64,000 bases of DNA from Dermacentor variabilis (GCF_050947875.1 NW_027460346.1:4282000-4345999); one strand, 5' to 3'. Numbered from the stretch's first letter, positions 23,050-33,893 are shown. Numbers and translations: made by a program. The notes: generated from the letters alone by a model not told the origin.

Positions 23050-23245
23050 CACAGTAAAATAATTTACACCCTTGATGGTGATAATTGCGAGTCATAACAC
23101 CCTTGAAGGGTGTTTTCATTCAAGAAACATCCCATCACCATGACTTTTTGCGAAGCATAGGGTAGTTCTAGATGCCATAACACCCTTTTACCCACCGAAA
23201 GGGTGCACTGACTAAGAATATTGGGGGTGGGTGCAAGGGTGTTTT
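23050..23245 (+). repeat. Left terminal inverted repeat and subterminal repeat cluster
   Basis: After the 22-bp terminus, ACACCCTT or its complement AAGGGTGT recurs at about 23067, 23097, 23105, 23182, 23200 and 23235. Such arrays bind the transposase in CACTA-type elements; here that is inference. Confidence 0.75.
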
Positions 23246-25645
23246 TGTTTATTTTTATTACATTCACAAACATACAGTTGTACGAAGAGACAGCGTGTCC
23301 CACGGCACTACAAACCAGTGGCGGATCCAGAAGTGGGCCCTCCCCTACCCTATTCCCTTCCCACCGAGACATGTCGGGCTTTCAATGCCGACAAAACTCC
23401 TGAAGAGAGTCCCCCTCCGTTTCACTGTCTGTTTTGATGAACTATTTTAAATATATCCTGCGAAAAACCTGTTGCTGTTGCTACTTTTTCTAGTATTGAA
23501 TATTTAACCAAAAGAAAAATGTTCAAAATGTTTTCAGCAAGGCAGAACTAGTGCAGCTCTTGCTTTTGGGACGCCAGGAATCCAGCAAAATAAATAGGCC
23601 ACGTGACAGCATGCAGCTGGACGCGCCACAATTGCTCCAATGCAGTGCGGTCGTCTAGGTTTCTTTCAAGCACGACAAAACAGGCAGAAAAGGGCGCGAC
23701 GAACCATACGCGGAAAAAAGATACGCCAATTCGGGAAGCTTTGACCCCACCTGACCTTTTTTCGCCGAATCAATAACCTCAATTCGTTCTACTTCTCTCA
23801 CGTTTATAAACAAGGTAGGTTCGTTGGCAAACTTGAGCCTTCTCACCCACCACAATGTTTTGCTCAAGCAGCATCTGCAGAAAGAGCCGTGCGAGACGCT
23901 CATGGCTTCGCGCCTGCGTCAATTTACGAAGCTGGCTGTACAAAAAGAAACTATTAAGTTTGTAGTTGTATAGTAAAGGAAATTTCTACTGGCTTACAAA
24001 CAGCTGCCAGAACGGAGTGCTCAAAAAGAAAGGGAGAATAATATGAGAAAGTATAGAGAACCAACGTACAACTTGCAATGCATACAGTATTTACAACACC
24101 GACTAACAGCGCTATTTACTCAAATATTTCCCTTCCCAAATTGGAGACAGTATTATTGCATGCATGAATAGGACATTAAGCCAATCATTGTAGATATAAC
24201 GAGATTCCAGAAATTGGCGGGGCATTTGCAGACCCATCTTTGTTCACGGAACAGTGGCGAGGCACTTTTCAAGTGCGCGCGCAATTGCCCACCTGCCAAT
24301 TACGTTCGCGATGTCTTGACATATGCAGACCTGCGCGAGACTCGCCCGTCTCCCATCGCGAGATGGGTGAGACAGGTGCACATGCTGAATACGGGAAAGA
24401 AATACCTTGTAGAATAAAATTGAATTTTGTCCAAACACCAGCGCTCTGGATTGCAGGTTACAGTGTGCACAGGGGCGTTCTGCCAAATTTTAAAGCGAAG
24501 CTTTCTATGCCTCCTCCCTCACCCTTTCCGATTATGCTGCTGCTGCTGCTGTCACTGCCTTGCCAGCCGCGTCGGTGGGTGGTTTGGGAGCGTGCATAAT
24601 GAACATGAGAGGGACGCGGGGAAGGCGTGTGCGAGTCCTTTTAGCGAGAACTTCGTGGGCATCGCTACAATACTCTTTGGACCTCTTTGGCCGTCACAAT
24701 GCCCACTGAAACACCCTGGCCATCGACACAATGCCCTCTGGAAGGCTAACTACGCGTCAGCCACCTCCTCCCCCCCCCCCCTCCGCAAAAGTAGTGCAAA
24801 AGGTGCAGCGCTTACTTTTGTACTCACATGCAACAGCGCAGAGGAGAGATAGTATGGTACTAAGGGGAGACAAGAGAGTGCTTAAAGCCAACACCCAGAA
24901 GAAATGTCATCACAGTTCCCACACTTTGCCAAGAAATTGCTGTTGTCATTCAATAGCCTTTCCACAGCTGCACCCTCGCCGAGCAAAGGTGTTCGGCGAT
25001 TGTATAGGCGCAGCTATTGAATGAGAACAATACTAAATTGCTCTGCTAGCGGTAGTTTGAGGGCGAGAGTAGTTGGGTTGAAAATGACTTCCTCATTACC
25101 CGTCAAACTGCTATTCTAAGCAACTGCAATAAGACAAAGACCGACATCAGATTATAACAACGACAACTCACGGTGCTGTCCACCAAAGGGGAGTCGTTGT
25201 TATATTTGTTCTTTCGTTTGAGCGGTCATCGGCCCCACTCGCTCACCCGCACTTTAAAAAAAGAAAAAAAGACAAAAAAAAAACGAGAACTGGATTCGCT
25301 TCGGTTGCACATTCACGACACCACGCAAAGAAAGACTTTTCGTACTTGGAAACTTGAGGTTTTCGTGTAATTCTGCACATGTGAAATTTCGTGGCATCGC
25401 CTATACGTTTATAGAGCTATTAAGCAAGTACTTCTACATCTGTCGTTCGCCCAAGCTATTTAAAATTTGCGTGAGCACACCAGTTAAGAAATATGAGCAT
25501 TGTGAACTTCTTAAAAATGCCAATTAAAGCTTTTTTTTTTGTCTCTCTCTCTCTTTCTTTGTGCATAAAAGAAAAGACAGACTTGCAAATACCTCTGCAT
25601 ATACAATCAGGAAGGACCACGTCTCTTTACAAATGAACGTCCAAG

Positions 25646-25647
<2 letters not shown>

Positions 25648-25694
<47 letters not shown>
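25648..25694. repeat. (AT)n microsatellite
   Basis: Twenty-three AT units without interruption, preceded 100 bases upstream by a T-run and (TC)n at 25530-25555. Confidence 0.95.
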
Positions 25695-25697
<3 letters not shown>

Positions 25698-26311
25698 AGT
25701 GAAATCACTTACACGCAGTTTCCAGCTCACCTTTGCCATTCCATTTGATTTAATATCAGGCAATGTTTCTGCGAATAAATTTCTACTGAAGCTACCCGTA
25801 AACACAGAAAATGGCTTAGAGGTTGCGTAAAATAAATAGCTGGGAAAGTAACATACACATGTAGTTTAAAAAAATATTTGTATTTATGCCTTGAAAACGA
25901 AACCGAAATTGAAATAACTTCCCCCGACGGGTGTCGCCGCTATCGCCGCTACGTCATTTCCTGCGTCTCGGGGCGGGCCGCCGGGTGCATGTGTGTTATG
26001 GTGTGTTCTCCGTGACATTCTTGAAGTTGTGAGTAATTAGATTGTCTTTTGCTGCGTTTAGGTTGTACCACCTCGTTGTTTTCGTGTACTTTTGCGCTCA
26101 TCGACGCGAAGTGAGCGTCCAGAGTGATGGCGACGCGATTATGCGTGAGAAAGAAAGGCAGCAGCGGCCTACGACATCGGTGTTTCTTTGTGACAGTGTG
26201 TTTACTATGCCTACGACGGCCGTCATTCGTGGCGAAGGAGAAAACATCTTCCATTCGGCCTAAACAGTGATGAAGTGGACGTTTTGTTTTTCGGCGGAAT
26301 GCATCGTCAAC

Positions 26312-26424
26312 ATGGTCCATCCACTACGTAAACGAAACGGCGTGCCCAGAGTACACATCGTGACAGCGCTCCGCCTTCAAACCGAGGGCCTTTTGCAAGG
26401 CGCATGGACTGCTCATATAAAAAG
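26312..26424 (+). other. Possible first coding exon inside the large element
   Basis: ATG at 26312 opens MVHPLRKRNGVPRVHIVTAL and stays open to AAAAG followed by GTACGT (26425), an excellent splice donor. Upstream 25920-26310 is unusually GC/CpG-rich for this region and could be a promoter and 5' UTR. I do not recognise the protein. A gene of the transposon itself, a captured host exon, or chance are all possible. Confidence 0.3.
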
Positions 26425-26736
26425 GTACGTACGTAGTCACGTTCAGCATCGCGTTGTTATGGTGCGTCATTGTGGTAGTAATTTTCGCGTAATTTCTTTA
26501 AAGGACAGCGCAGGGTATGTTGGATGCGAGTGTAGTATCTGTACTCTAGGCGCAGCCTACGGGCACCGAATGTGAAAAAGAAAAAAAAATCCAATGTTTC
26601 ATTGTTCACGTGTCCTCAACTGGAGTTGTAGAGAATTAAGTACTGCTACGCGTCAGTATTCGGCGCAGGCAGGTAAATAATACTATGGTTTGACTAATTG
26701 GTTCATTCTGTTACCAAAGAGGGGCGCAGACTTATA

Positions 26737-26901
26737 CCGGTGTCACAGGGCCACTTTCGATTACGATCGAGCCCGTTTTGGATGGAACTTTTCGACCGCG
26801 ATTGGCTCCCGTCCGCAGATTGTGCAACGAAGCCAAACGCGCCGAGAAATTCGATTCCGGTCAGGATCGATCGCGGCCAAAAGTGTGCAGTGTGACAACC
26901 G
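26737..26901. mobile_element. 165-bp MITE with CCGGTGTCACA termini
   Basis: Begins CCGGTGTCACAGGGCCACTTT and ends with the imperfect reverse complement AAAAGTGTGCAGTGTGACAACCG-type sequence; internal CGATTACGATCG and CGATCG blocks are also symmetric. TA flanks both ends (26735-26736, 26902-26903). No coding capacity. A Tc1/mariner-like or Harbinger-like non-autonomous element is plausible. Confidence 0.62.
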
Positions 26902-27540
26902 TATTAAATGTCGCTTATGTACTGGCACTCAATTGTATCTTTTTGTATTTTTTGTCGGAGGTCACGTGATAGGTAATGGCGCAGGTAGCTTGCAATGCTT
27001 GTGCTTTCATGACTAGAACTAATGCAAAACAAAAGAATTACGGCCATCCTGGCTATGCACTTATCCTTCGTTTTAAGTTGTGCTCGTTTGTTCTAGAAGC
27101 TCTCGTGCTGTTGCAGATGAACGCGTGGTTGCGCTGTTTGTTTATAAATTTATCTTTTTGTATATATAAGTACACTGATCCTAATCTATTTTTTTCTCGT
27201 TCTTGAACTCGTGTCTTGGTTTCACGCAGGCATGCTTATTAGTACTACTATTTATATTTTCTTGTTGTGTGACTGAACCTTGCCTAAGGCGTCCTGTCAG
27301 TGGTCAACAGTATTTCTGAAATGAATTGCACTGAACGTCCTACGGTTATTGTACGTTTCACTACCTTATTTTATTGTCTAGTTATAAAGCGTATGGTTAT
27401 TGTAACTATTCTTGGCCGTTATGTATGTATGTATTAGGGTGGTAAATGCTTAATTGTATTTGCAGTTTTGAGAGGTTCTTTTATTGAGTGGTCAATCTCG
27501 GGTGGCATTAATGGTAGGTTGTTTTCTTGTGCCCATGCAG

Positions 27541-27633
27541 TTACAGTCAGCATGAAGCAATTGCATGGGAACCGACTGGCTGTCTTGGGCCTACACATTG
27601 CTGAAAAGGCAGTGAAGATGGCTGAGCCGACAG
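27541..27633 (+). other. Possible internal exon inside the large element
   Basis: Bounded by a pyrimidine-rich acceptor ending GCCCATGCAG (27540) and a donor ACAG|GTATAC (27633/27634). One frame is open throughout (MKQLHGNRLAVLGLHIAEKA, ending at AEPT plus one base). Its phase fits an acceptor at 33114, joining it to the ORF that ends at 33302. Not recognised; could be chance. Confidence 0.27.
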
Positions 27634-27885
27634 GTATACTTTTTTCATCACAATGGGCCTACATATTTTTTCCACCAGAGGATGAAAACCTCTCCCAGTG
27701 AGCTCCAATTACCTCTGTCTTGCGCTAGCTGAATCGAAGTGAGGCCTGCAAATTTCCTGACTTCATCATACAGTCTAATTCTCTACCTTCCTTGACTACC
27801 CTTCTCTTCCCTTGGCATCCGTTCTGTAACTCGAATGTGCCACCGGTTATCTGCCCTATGCATTACATGGTTGAAGAAGGCACTT

Positions 27886-28792
27886 GGGCTAGTTGGTGCT
27901 CATTGCAGACTTGAGACATCAATAACTAGCGTGACAAAGACAACATCAAGAAGCACATGAGACATAACTCTAGACTTCAACTGAAATTTTTGCTACACAG
28001 AAACATGGAATACACAGAATGTCGACAGACAGAAACAACAAAGGAGCTATCGGAACAAATTGATGAACAGGTTAATTTCACTTACGAACTTTCTTGGTAA
28101 GAGCCAGAGACGGGTGCTTACACACCTATTCCCCGCTTTTTTGATGCAAAGTGGTTCGTATATTACCCTATGTACCTGATTCTGGAGCTGCCTGAGCACA
28201 CAATTGCTTTGAAACTGCTCGGTGCATGGGCACGTATGGGGATGATTGGCCATGTGGCCACCAGCCACTAAGGTACTGAAAGCTGCCCTATGTTTCCTTA
28301 AGCCAAACAGGTCGGTGTTTAAACGACCACTTGGGGTAACAAAGATAGGGCAGTTGTCAGTGGCTGGTGGCCATCCGGCCAATCATTGCTGTAGGTGCTC
28401 ATGCACTGAGCAGTTTCAAAGCACTCATCTGCCCAGCCGGCTCTAGAGGCAGGTCAACATGAAAATAGTAGAAGCACTTTGCATCAAAATGCGGATAATA
28501 GGTGTGTAAGCACCCCTTCCCTGACTCGCCAAAAAAGAGTTTTCGTATCTCGAAATGAACCTGTCCATCGATTTGCTCCGATACCTCCTGTGTCAGGCAG
28601 GGAAAAGGAAGGATGAATGTTGCTTCCATGCGTCGTAGTCGCATCCCCTGAATCCTATGTTTCTGTGTAGCCAAAATTTCAGTTGAAACCTAGAGTTCTA
28701 TCCTGTGTGCTTCTAGCTGTCGTCCGTTGTCCTTTTCGCGCTAGTTAATGATTTATCAAGTCTGCACTACATGGCCTGACCAGCTAGCTCCC
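27886..28792. mobile_element. Palindromic repeat, about 0.9 kb, inside the large element
   Basis: Two inverted arms (about 27886-28296 and 28336-28792) around a loop of about 40 bases. Shared blocks include TTCAACTGAAATTTT, GGTGTGTAAGCA/TGCTTACACACC, TTTGATGCAAAGTG, TTTGAAACTGCTC and GGCCACCAGCCACT. The outer part (AACTAGCGCGAAAAGGACAA in the right arm, reversed) resembles sequence that I associate with Penelope-like element ends in ticks, whose terminal repeats can be inverted; that link is tentative. Confidence 0.68.
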
Positions 28793-30052
28793 TTTTTTAC
28801 TCTTTATGTCAGCTAGGATATCAGATCCTTCGTCTACTTTCTCATCGGGATAGGAGTGGACATGACAAATGAAACTGAATGTCATTTAGACAGAGGAGCA
28901 GTGAGACTTCCTGTGCTTTACCTTTTGTTGTTGTACATAATAGTTGAAATTGCATCAACATATCTTTTTCCATGTTGTGATTTTCCCATAGCTATGGCAA
29001 ATAAATATATAGGCTTTAAGAAACTAGAAATGCAGTTTGCCTAAGAAAAAGAACACTCTTGCACTTAAAGGTAATGTGTATGATGCTCTGACTCCTTTGA
29101 TGCATGTGCCTTGAGAGGTGTTGATGTTGTTCATTTCTTTCTCAGTAAGCTTTACTTTATGGGTCTGACTTTGTATAAAGAAATAAGTTCTAAAGAAACC
29201 ATAATACCTAACAGGCAGAAGTGTCGAGGTTGAAAGCCAAGTTTTCTTTCATGGCATTTTTTTCAGGCTGTACTAGTTGATCCATGATGTTCGACAGTGC
29301 AGACTTGTACAAAGGACGTCAAAAGTGGCGAGAAATGGAACAAATGCTATCGCCTCTTTCTCCATCCTTTGTCGAGTTCACGTTGTCTAACGTCATTGGC
29401 CAATACCAACTAGCCCGTTTGCGTACCTGTACCAGTTGAGCCATTTATACTATGGTACTCTAAACCAAATGTGATAAATTCAAAATTGGTGCCTTTTCTA
29501 TCTTTGTACAAATAACTGTTTCATAAAATAGTTCAAAGTCTTATGGTTGATGTCGTGTTTCGACACCCCCCCACCATAACCATATAAAATATCTTCATGG
29601 ATGCAAAAGGTGCCTCTTGTGCAAGTTCCGTACTAGCCTGACATGGAGAACAAGCCTGGCAGAAGGTACAGCACATGCTCTTTTGTAAACAAAATGCATG
29701 ATTGCATTTTCTTGGCAGTTATTGCAACGTTTTCTGATGTTTATCTGCATGAACATTAATTATCTCAGCTGCTAAAGACACATCACTAGACACTGTGAGC
29801 AGAAAAAAGTCTGATTGTGCAGTACTGTTGAAGTCGTGCAACATTATGTTTAAGCAAACTGGCAGGGATGCTAGCTGTTAAAAAGAAAAAGCTGACTTCA
29901 AGAAAAATTTGCACTCCTAAATGTGCAATTGAAATGCACTATGCTTATAAGCTACAAAAGATTTCCAGGATGATCAGACTAGTTACACTGGCCATTTGCT
30001 GATTCACTGAAGGTTCACTGAAGCTTGTTTTTAAATTCACACTGTTTTTGTA

Positions 30053-30977
30053 CAGGGTGATGATTTTCAGTTTTGTGGAATTTTTAAATATAGCCCTGTT
30101 GCATATAGCATAATTCTAGTCCTTGAGCAGGAATATTCAAACAGGCAGATATATCTTGCACGAGAAATCGAAACATATTAAACTAATTAGAAAATTTTAT
30201 TATATTTCGAATGAATTATATCCTAAGAAGCCAGCAAACATTGACACCAAGGACAAGTTAGGGTAAGTTACTTGTGATTAACAAATGAAATAAAGAAATG
30301 ATAAATTAATGGAAATGAAAGTGGATGAAAAAACAACTTGCCGCAGGTGGGGAACGAACCCATGTCTTCGCATTACGCGTTAGATGCTTTACCAATTGAG
30401 CTACTGCGGGCGCCGTTTCCCCATCACTTTCTTGGGTATTTATGTTTCCTACTAGAACCCTGGGAGTGTTTGCCAGCGCCACCACATATCTGGGGCACAT
30501 ATTGTAATTTACGAATCATAGCCAGTGAGATTATAAGCTGTATCTACTTGGAATTTATTTCCAGAATGGCGTCAGTTTGGAGATATGCACCATCAAACTT
30601 GCTGTAAAAATGCACTGTTGTTCCACTTACCTATTTTAACAAAATGTGCTTTTATGTACTGATGCACAAAAGTAACGGGAACACCCTTGTGTATTGGTCT
30701 TTATCAGGGAAATATTCCTAAGCTGGTGTCATCCTGGAAGTTCAAATGCATACGTCTTCCAAGCTCACTGGCTACAATTCATAAATTGCAATATGTGCAG
30801 TAATATAATTAGTTACGAAGTTAATTAGTGATTTTTTTTATTTAGTTGAGCATGTGTTTCGATTTCTCATGCTAGTAATGTCCACCTCATTAAATAATCT
30901 AGCTCAAGGACAGGAATTATGCCATCTGCCGCAGGACATTTTTTAAAATTCCATAAAACTTAAAAATAATCACGCTG
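30053..30977. mobile_element. Palindromic TA-flanked MITE with CAGGGTG-type end, interrupted by a SINE
   Basis: Left arm starts CAGGGTGATGATTTTCAGTT at 30053; the right arm ends with the reverse complement type AAAACTTAAAAATAATCACGCTG at 30977. Both ends are flanked by TA (30051-30052, 30978-30979). Inner landmarks pair across the centre: AGTCCTTGAGC/GCTCAAGGAC, GAGAAATCGAAACA/TGTTTCGATTTCTC and CATATTG.AATTTA. The left arm is longer because the SINE at 30216-30492 was inserted into it. TA duplication suggests Tc1/mariner-type mobilisation. No ORF. Confidence 0.75.
30216..30492 (-). mobile_element. tRNA-headed SINE, minus strand, inside the palindromic MITE
   Basis: In reverse complement: GTGGCGCTGGCAAACACTCC, AATACCCAAGAAAGTGA, head with AGTAGCTCAATTGGTAAAGC (box A) and GGTTCGTTCC (box B with one change), then CTTGTTTTTTCATCCACTTT (approximately), and the 3' block GTCCTTGGTGTCAATGTTTG...TTAGGATAT. 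Same family as 21875-22140. The tRNA-like part alone (30338-30413) could mislead a tRNA finder. Confidence 0.82.
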
Positions 30978-31907
30978 TACAATGCTACTACAGTGCTAAA
31001 CAGCCAGCAGCCTAATCATCACATATAAGAATGCCGTAACAACACTGACAAGTGCACTAAAGTTTTCTGCGCTTCACAGATGAAAGATGTTGGCCATTAG
31101 AATGTTTGATCTCAGTGTAACTCACAATCATATAACCAGCAAGATCAAGTGAAAGCAGATCACCAACTTCATACATGAAAGGCTTTAACTGTGCTTTGAT
31201 TAAAATAGCTAAACTTCTGTTAAGCATGATGGATTCACTGTGTTGTTTCAGTTAAAAGCATCTAAATGATCAAATGCTAAAGTGTTCTTGTTTGGAAGAT
31301 CTTTAGTGAAAACCCCTGTAATAAAAATACCAGCAGGATTATGTGCTTGCTTAGTGGAGATGGCTAAGATGATGTCAGAAGGTGTAGGTAGGGCTTCTTT
31401 GTAGTAGAGATGCCAAATAGTTCTGACAGAGGGGTTGTTACCAGCACTGTGTAAGTCAGAGATTAAGAATAAAATAAAGGTCAGCTTAGTGATGCTTAGT
31501 ATAAAATGAACAACAGGAAAACGAAACAAGTAATGCTCTCAACTAACATTTTAAAATTTTCATTGAATATGTTACAAATAATTGTGTCGAATATTTTAGA
31601 GGAACCATGCTTGATAAACATTTGCAGAGCAACCACCATGACAATTAAGTGATCAAGAGCACACCAGTGAGGCGAATTTAGAAGCCTAAGATCACTAAAT
31701 TCTAGTTTTGGGTCAGAGGTCACACACAAAAACAAACTGCCCAGCGTTATTGCTGTAATATGAGGACGGTTAAGAGAGTAATGCCTCCAAACCCACTACT
31801 TTACCAGTAGTACTGCAAACATTTTGGCTCTTTATCATTAATGTACTGATGTTTAAGCTATAGAATGTCACTTGCCCCATCTTCCTGTCTCTTCGCGTTC
31901 CAAAGTA

Positions 31908-32291
31908 ATCGAGCAATGCATGGCATCCAGTGGTGATGTCCGGTTGAAACAGTGGGCTGTAATTGAATTTCTCACTGCGGAAGGTTCTGCGCCCTTCAAC
32001 ATTCATTGCCATCTGAAAGCAGTTTACGGGGATGCCTGTGTTGAAGTCAGCTTTGTGCGTAGGTGGGCAAGTACTGAGAAACATCAAAATCCAGCCGCAT
32101 CAAATGTCCAGGATCAGCACCGAACTGAACGGCTCACAACGGCTTCTTATGAGGATCATCAACATCAGGCAGACGAGTTGAATCGGGTCAATCGCAGGAT
32201 CAAGCAACACCAGATTGCTACAACACTCGCTATTTCCATTGGTTCAATGAACCACATAATTAAAAACCTCCTGGGTTACAAGAAGAATTGA
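31908..32291 (+). pseudogene. Mariner transposase N-terminal fragment (left arm)
   Basis: The frame reads SSGDVRLKQWAVIEFLTAEG, then CHLKAVYGDACVEVSFVRRW and RRIKQHQIATTLAISIGS, stopping at 32289-32291. This is the paired helix-turn-helix DNA-binding region of SETMAR-like mariner transposases; the usual protein is about 345 residues and the DD34D catalytic domain is missing. Partner of the inverted copy at 32345-32790. Confidence 0.82.
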
Positions 32292-32344
32292 ACTTGTTGG
32301 CTATGCTTCGACTTTTTCATGTCAGTCGTCGGTTACCGTGACAT

Positions 32345-32790
32345 TCAACAAGCGCAAGTCTTCTTGTAACGCAGGTCTTTAATGATGTGGTTCACTGAGC
32401 CAATGGAAATAGCGAGTGTTGTTGCAATCTGGTGTTGCTTGATCCTGCGATTGCTGCGCCCAGTCGACTCGTCTGCCTGATGTCCATGACCCTCATCAGA
32501 AGCCATTGTGGGCCGTCCATTTCGGTGCTGATCCGGGAGATTTGATGAGGCAGGATTTTGGTCTTTCACAGTCCTTGCCCACCTCCGCACAGTGCTGACA
32601 TCAACATAGGCATTTCTGTAAACTGCAGTCAGATGGCCATGAATGTTGATATGCACACAACCTTCCACAGTCAGAAATTTAATTACAGCCTGTTGTTTCA
32701 ACTGGACGTCACCACAGGTTGCCATGTGAATTGCTCGATTACTCTGGAACGAGAAGAAATAGGAAGGCGAGGCAAGTGACATTCGATAGC
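32345..32790 (-). pseudogene. Mariner transposase N-terminal fragment (right arm)
   Basis: Minus strand: MATCGDVQLKQQAVIKFLTV, HLTAVYRNAYVDVSTVRRWA, RRIKQHQIATTLAISIGSVN, ending RYKKTCAC and a stop at 32345. Closer to the usual mariner sequence than the left arm (STVRRWA kept). Only the DNA-binding half is present. Confidence 0.83.
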
Positions 32791-33114
32791 TTAAACATAA
32801 GTGCATCAATGATAAAGAGTTCAAAATGTTTGCTGTAATATTGGCAAAGTAGTGGGCTTGGAGGCAATAATTTCTGAATTGCCCTCATATAATTGTGTAG
32901 CCTGTCTCTCCTACATTCATGATGTGGCAGATTAAATGCCTTATTCTTACGAAATAACGATTTCTTGGAAGTAAGCGCTATCTGTGCTTGTTTTCTTTAA
33001 CCTGCTCTTCATGTGATCTTGAAATATTGAAGTGAATGATGCAGGGAAGCGCAGGTTGTCATGTTTCGTGTACTTTTCCTGACATTAAATTGCAACAAAT
33101 CATTTTGCAGGCAG

Positions 33115-33302
33115 AAAAGAAGCAGATGGCTACAGCGATCAATGAAGAAATGGCTTCATCTACGATGGCTCGCCTTAGGACATTGAAATGGAGCTACACA
33201 AAGGCATCATCATCCTCGCCTGTGCCCTGGAACTTTGGTTTGAATGAGACTGTTCTTCAACGTAGAACGGCCACAAGACTTGTCACCACATACAAGGCAT
33301 AG
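33115..33302 (+). other. Possible terminal coding exon near the right end of the large element
   Basis: An acceptor tract ATCATTTTGCAGGCAG offers AG at 33110 and 33114; the frame is then open (KKQMATAINEEMASSTMARL, ending TATRLVTTYKA) to TAG 33300-33302. With the acceptor at 33114 the phase matches the donor at 27633, which would give a C-terminal protein segment. Not similar to any family I can name. Existence of a transcript is unproven. Confidence 0.3.
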
Positions 33303-33589
33303 TGCAAGCTCTAAATATTGTACAGGAGGCTAGAATAAATGACCCTCCATGCAGTCACTCTGTGTCTGTGGTAAATAGGACCATTTCACGCAGAACACTC
33401 ACACATGATTATGTGTTTTCTCTCAAAGTTTCTATGCCGTGCGTTTGGAGACACATTACCTATTGTATGCACACCATACATAACATTTCTGTGTGCTAGC
33501 CTGACTGTAGACTTACGAAACAAACAATGAAGTGCATATGTACATGTTTCCACATGCCATACTTCAAGGGTTATTATATTGCTCATTAC

Positions 33590-33815
33590 ACCCGATAGGT
33601 GAAGGGGTAATATATTCCTGATCACACCCTTACACCCCTTGGGTCGAAGGGTAATATGTTGTTTAAAACACCCTCAAGGGATAGGGTGTTATTGGAATAT
33701 AGAATAACCATCATAAGGGTGTAATTCCCTATAAAACCCAGCTTTTTCAAGGGTGCTAGGGGGTTAGTTATAGACACCGAAAAAAACCCTTAGGGGTGTA
33801 AATTATTTTACAGTG
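33590..33815 (-). repeat. Right terminal inverted repeat and subterminal repeat cluster
   Basis: Motifs ACACCC(T/C) and AGGGTGT repeat at about 33595, 33626, 33635, 33669, 33684, 33714, 33754 and 33793, in both orientations, before the terminal TGTAAATTATTTTACAGTG. Mirrors the cluster at 23050-23245. Confidence 0.75.
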
Positions 33816-33893
33816 TGGCCGGAATTCAATCCCGTGACCTCGTGCTGAGCAGCCCAACACCAGAGCCACTAAGCAACCGTGTCGGGTCGTTTA
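33816..33893 (-). mobile_element. SINE head (tRNA-like 5' half), split from its body
   Basis: Reverse complement reads GACACGGTTGCTTAGTGGCT (box A-like), TGTTGGGCTGCTCAGCACGA and GGTCACGGGATTGAATTCCG (box B-like). It is the missing 5' part of the SINE whose body is at 22915-23049. Confidence 0.88.

Larger units (their letters stand above)
31761..32887. mobile_element. Palindromic mariner derivative: two inverted transposase N-terminal halves
   Basis: Both ends read TGAGG(G/A)C..., with TA on each side (31759-31760, 32888-32889), as for mariner insertions. The two arms (31761 to about 32305, and about 32343 to 32887) are inverted copies of the same 5' half of a mariner: terminal repeat, leader, and the first about 125 codons of transposase, meeting tail to tail around a loop of about 40 bases. 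The catalytic DD34D part is absent from both. Transcription across it would give a long hairpin RNA. Confidence 0.85.
23050..33815. mobile_element. 10,766-bp DNA transposon-like element with CAC(A/T)GT termini (CMC/CACTA-like)
   Basis: Left terminus at 23050 reads CACAGTAAAATAATTTACAC and the right terminus (33794-33815) is its reverse complement with one mismatch over 22 bases. A TG dinucleotide stands on both sides (23048-23049 and 33816-33817), and the host SINE is continuous once the element is excised. Inside both ends are clusters of ACACCCTT/AAGGGTGT motifs in both orientations. CACT(G/A)-type termini, 2-3-bp duplications and short subterminal repeats are known marks of the CACTA-Mirage-Chapaev group; I see no recognisable transposase, so the assignment is provisional. 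It has since collected several other insertions. Confidence 0.8.

Noticed and set aside
30338..30413. tRNA gene on the minus strand
   Set aside because: Boxes A and B are present but a SINE body follows and the box B has a change; the same unit recurs at 21940 and 55450 as part of a SINE.
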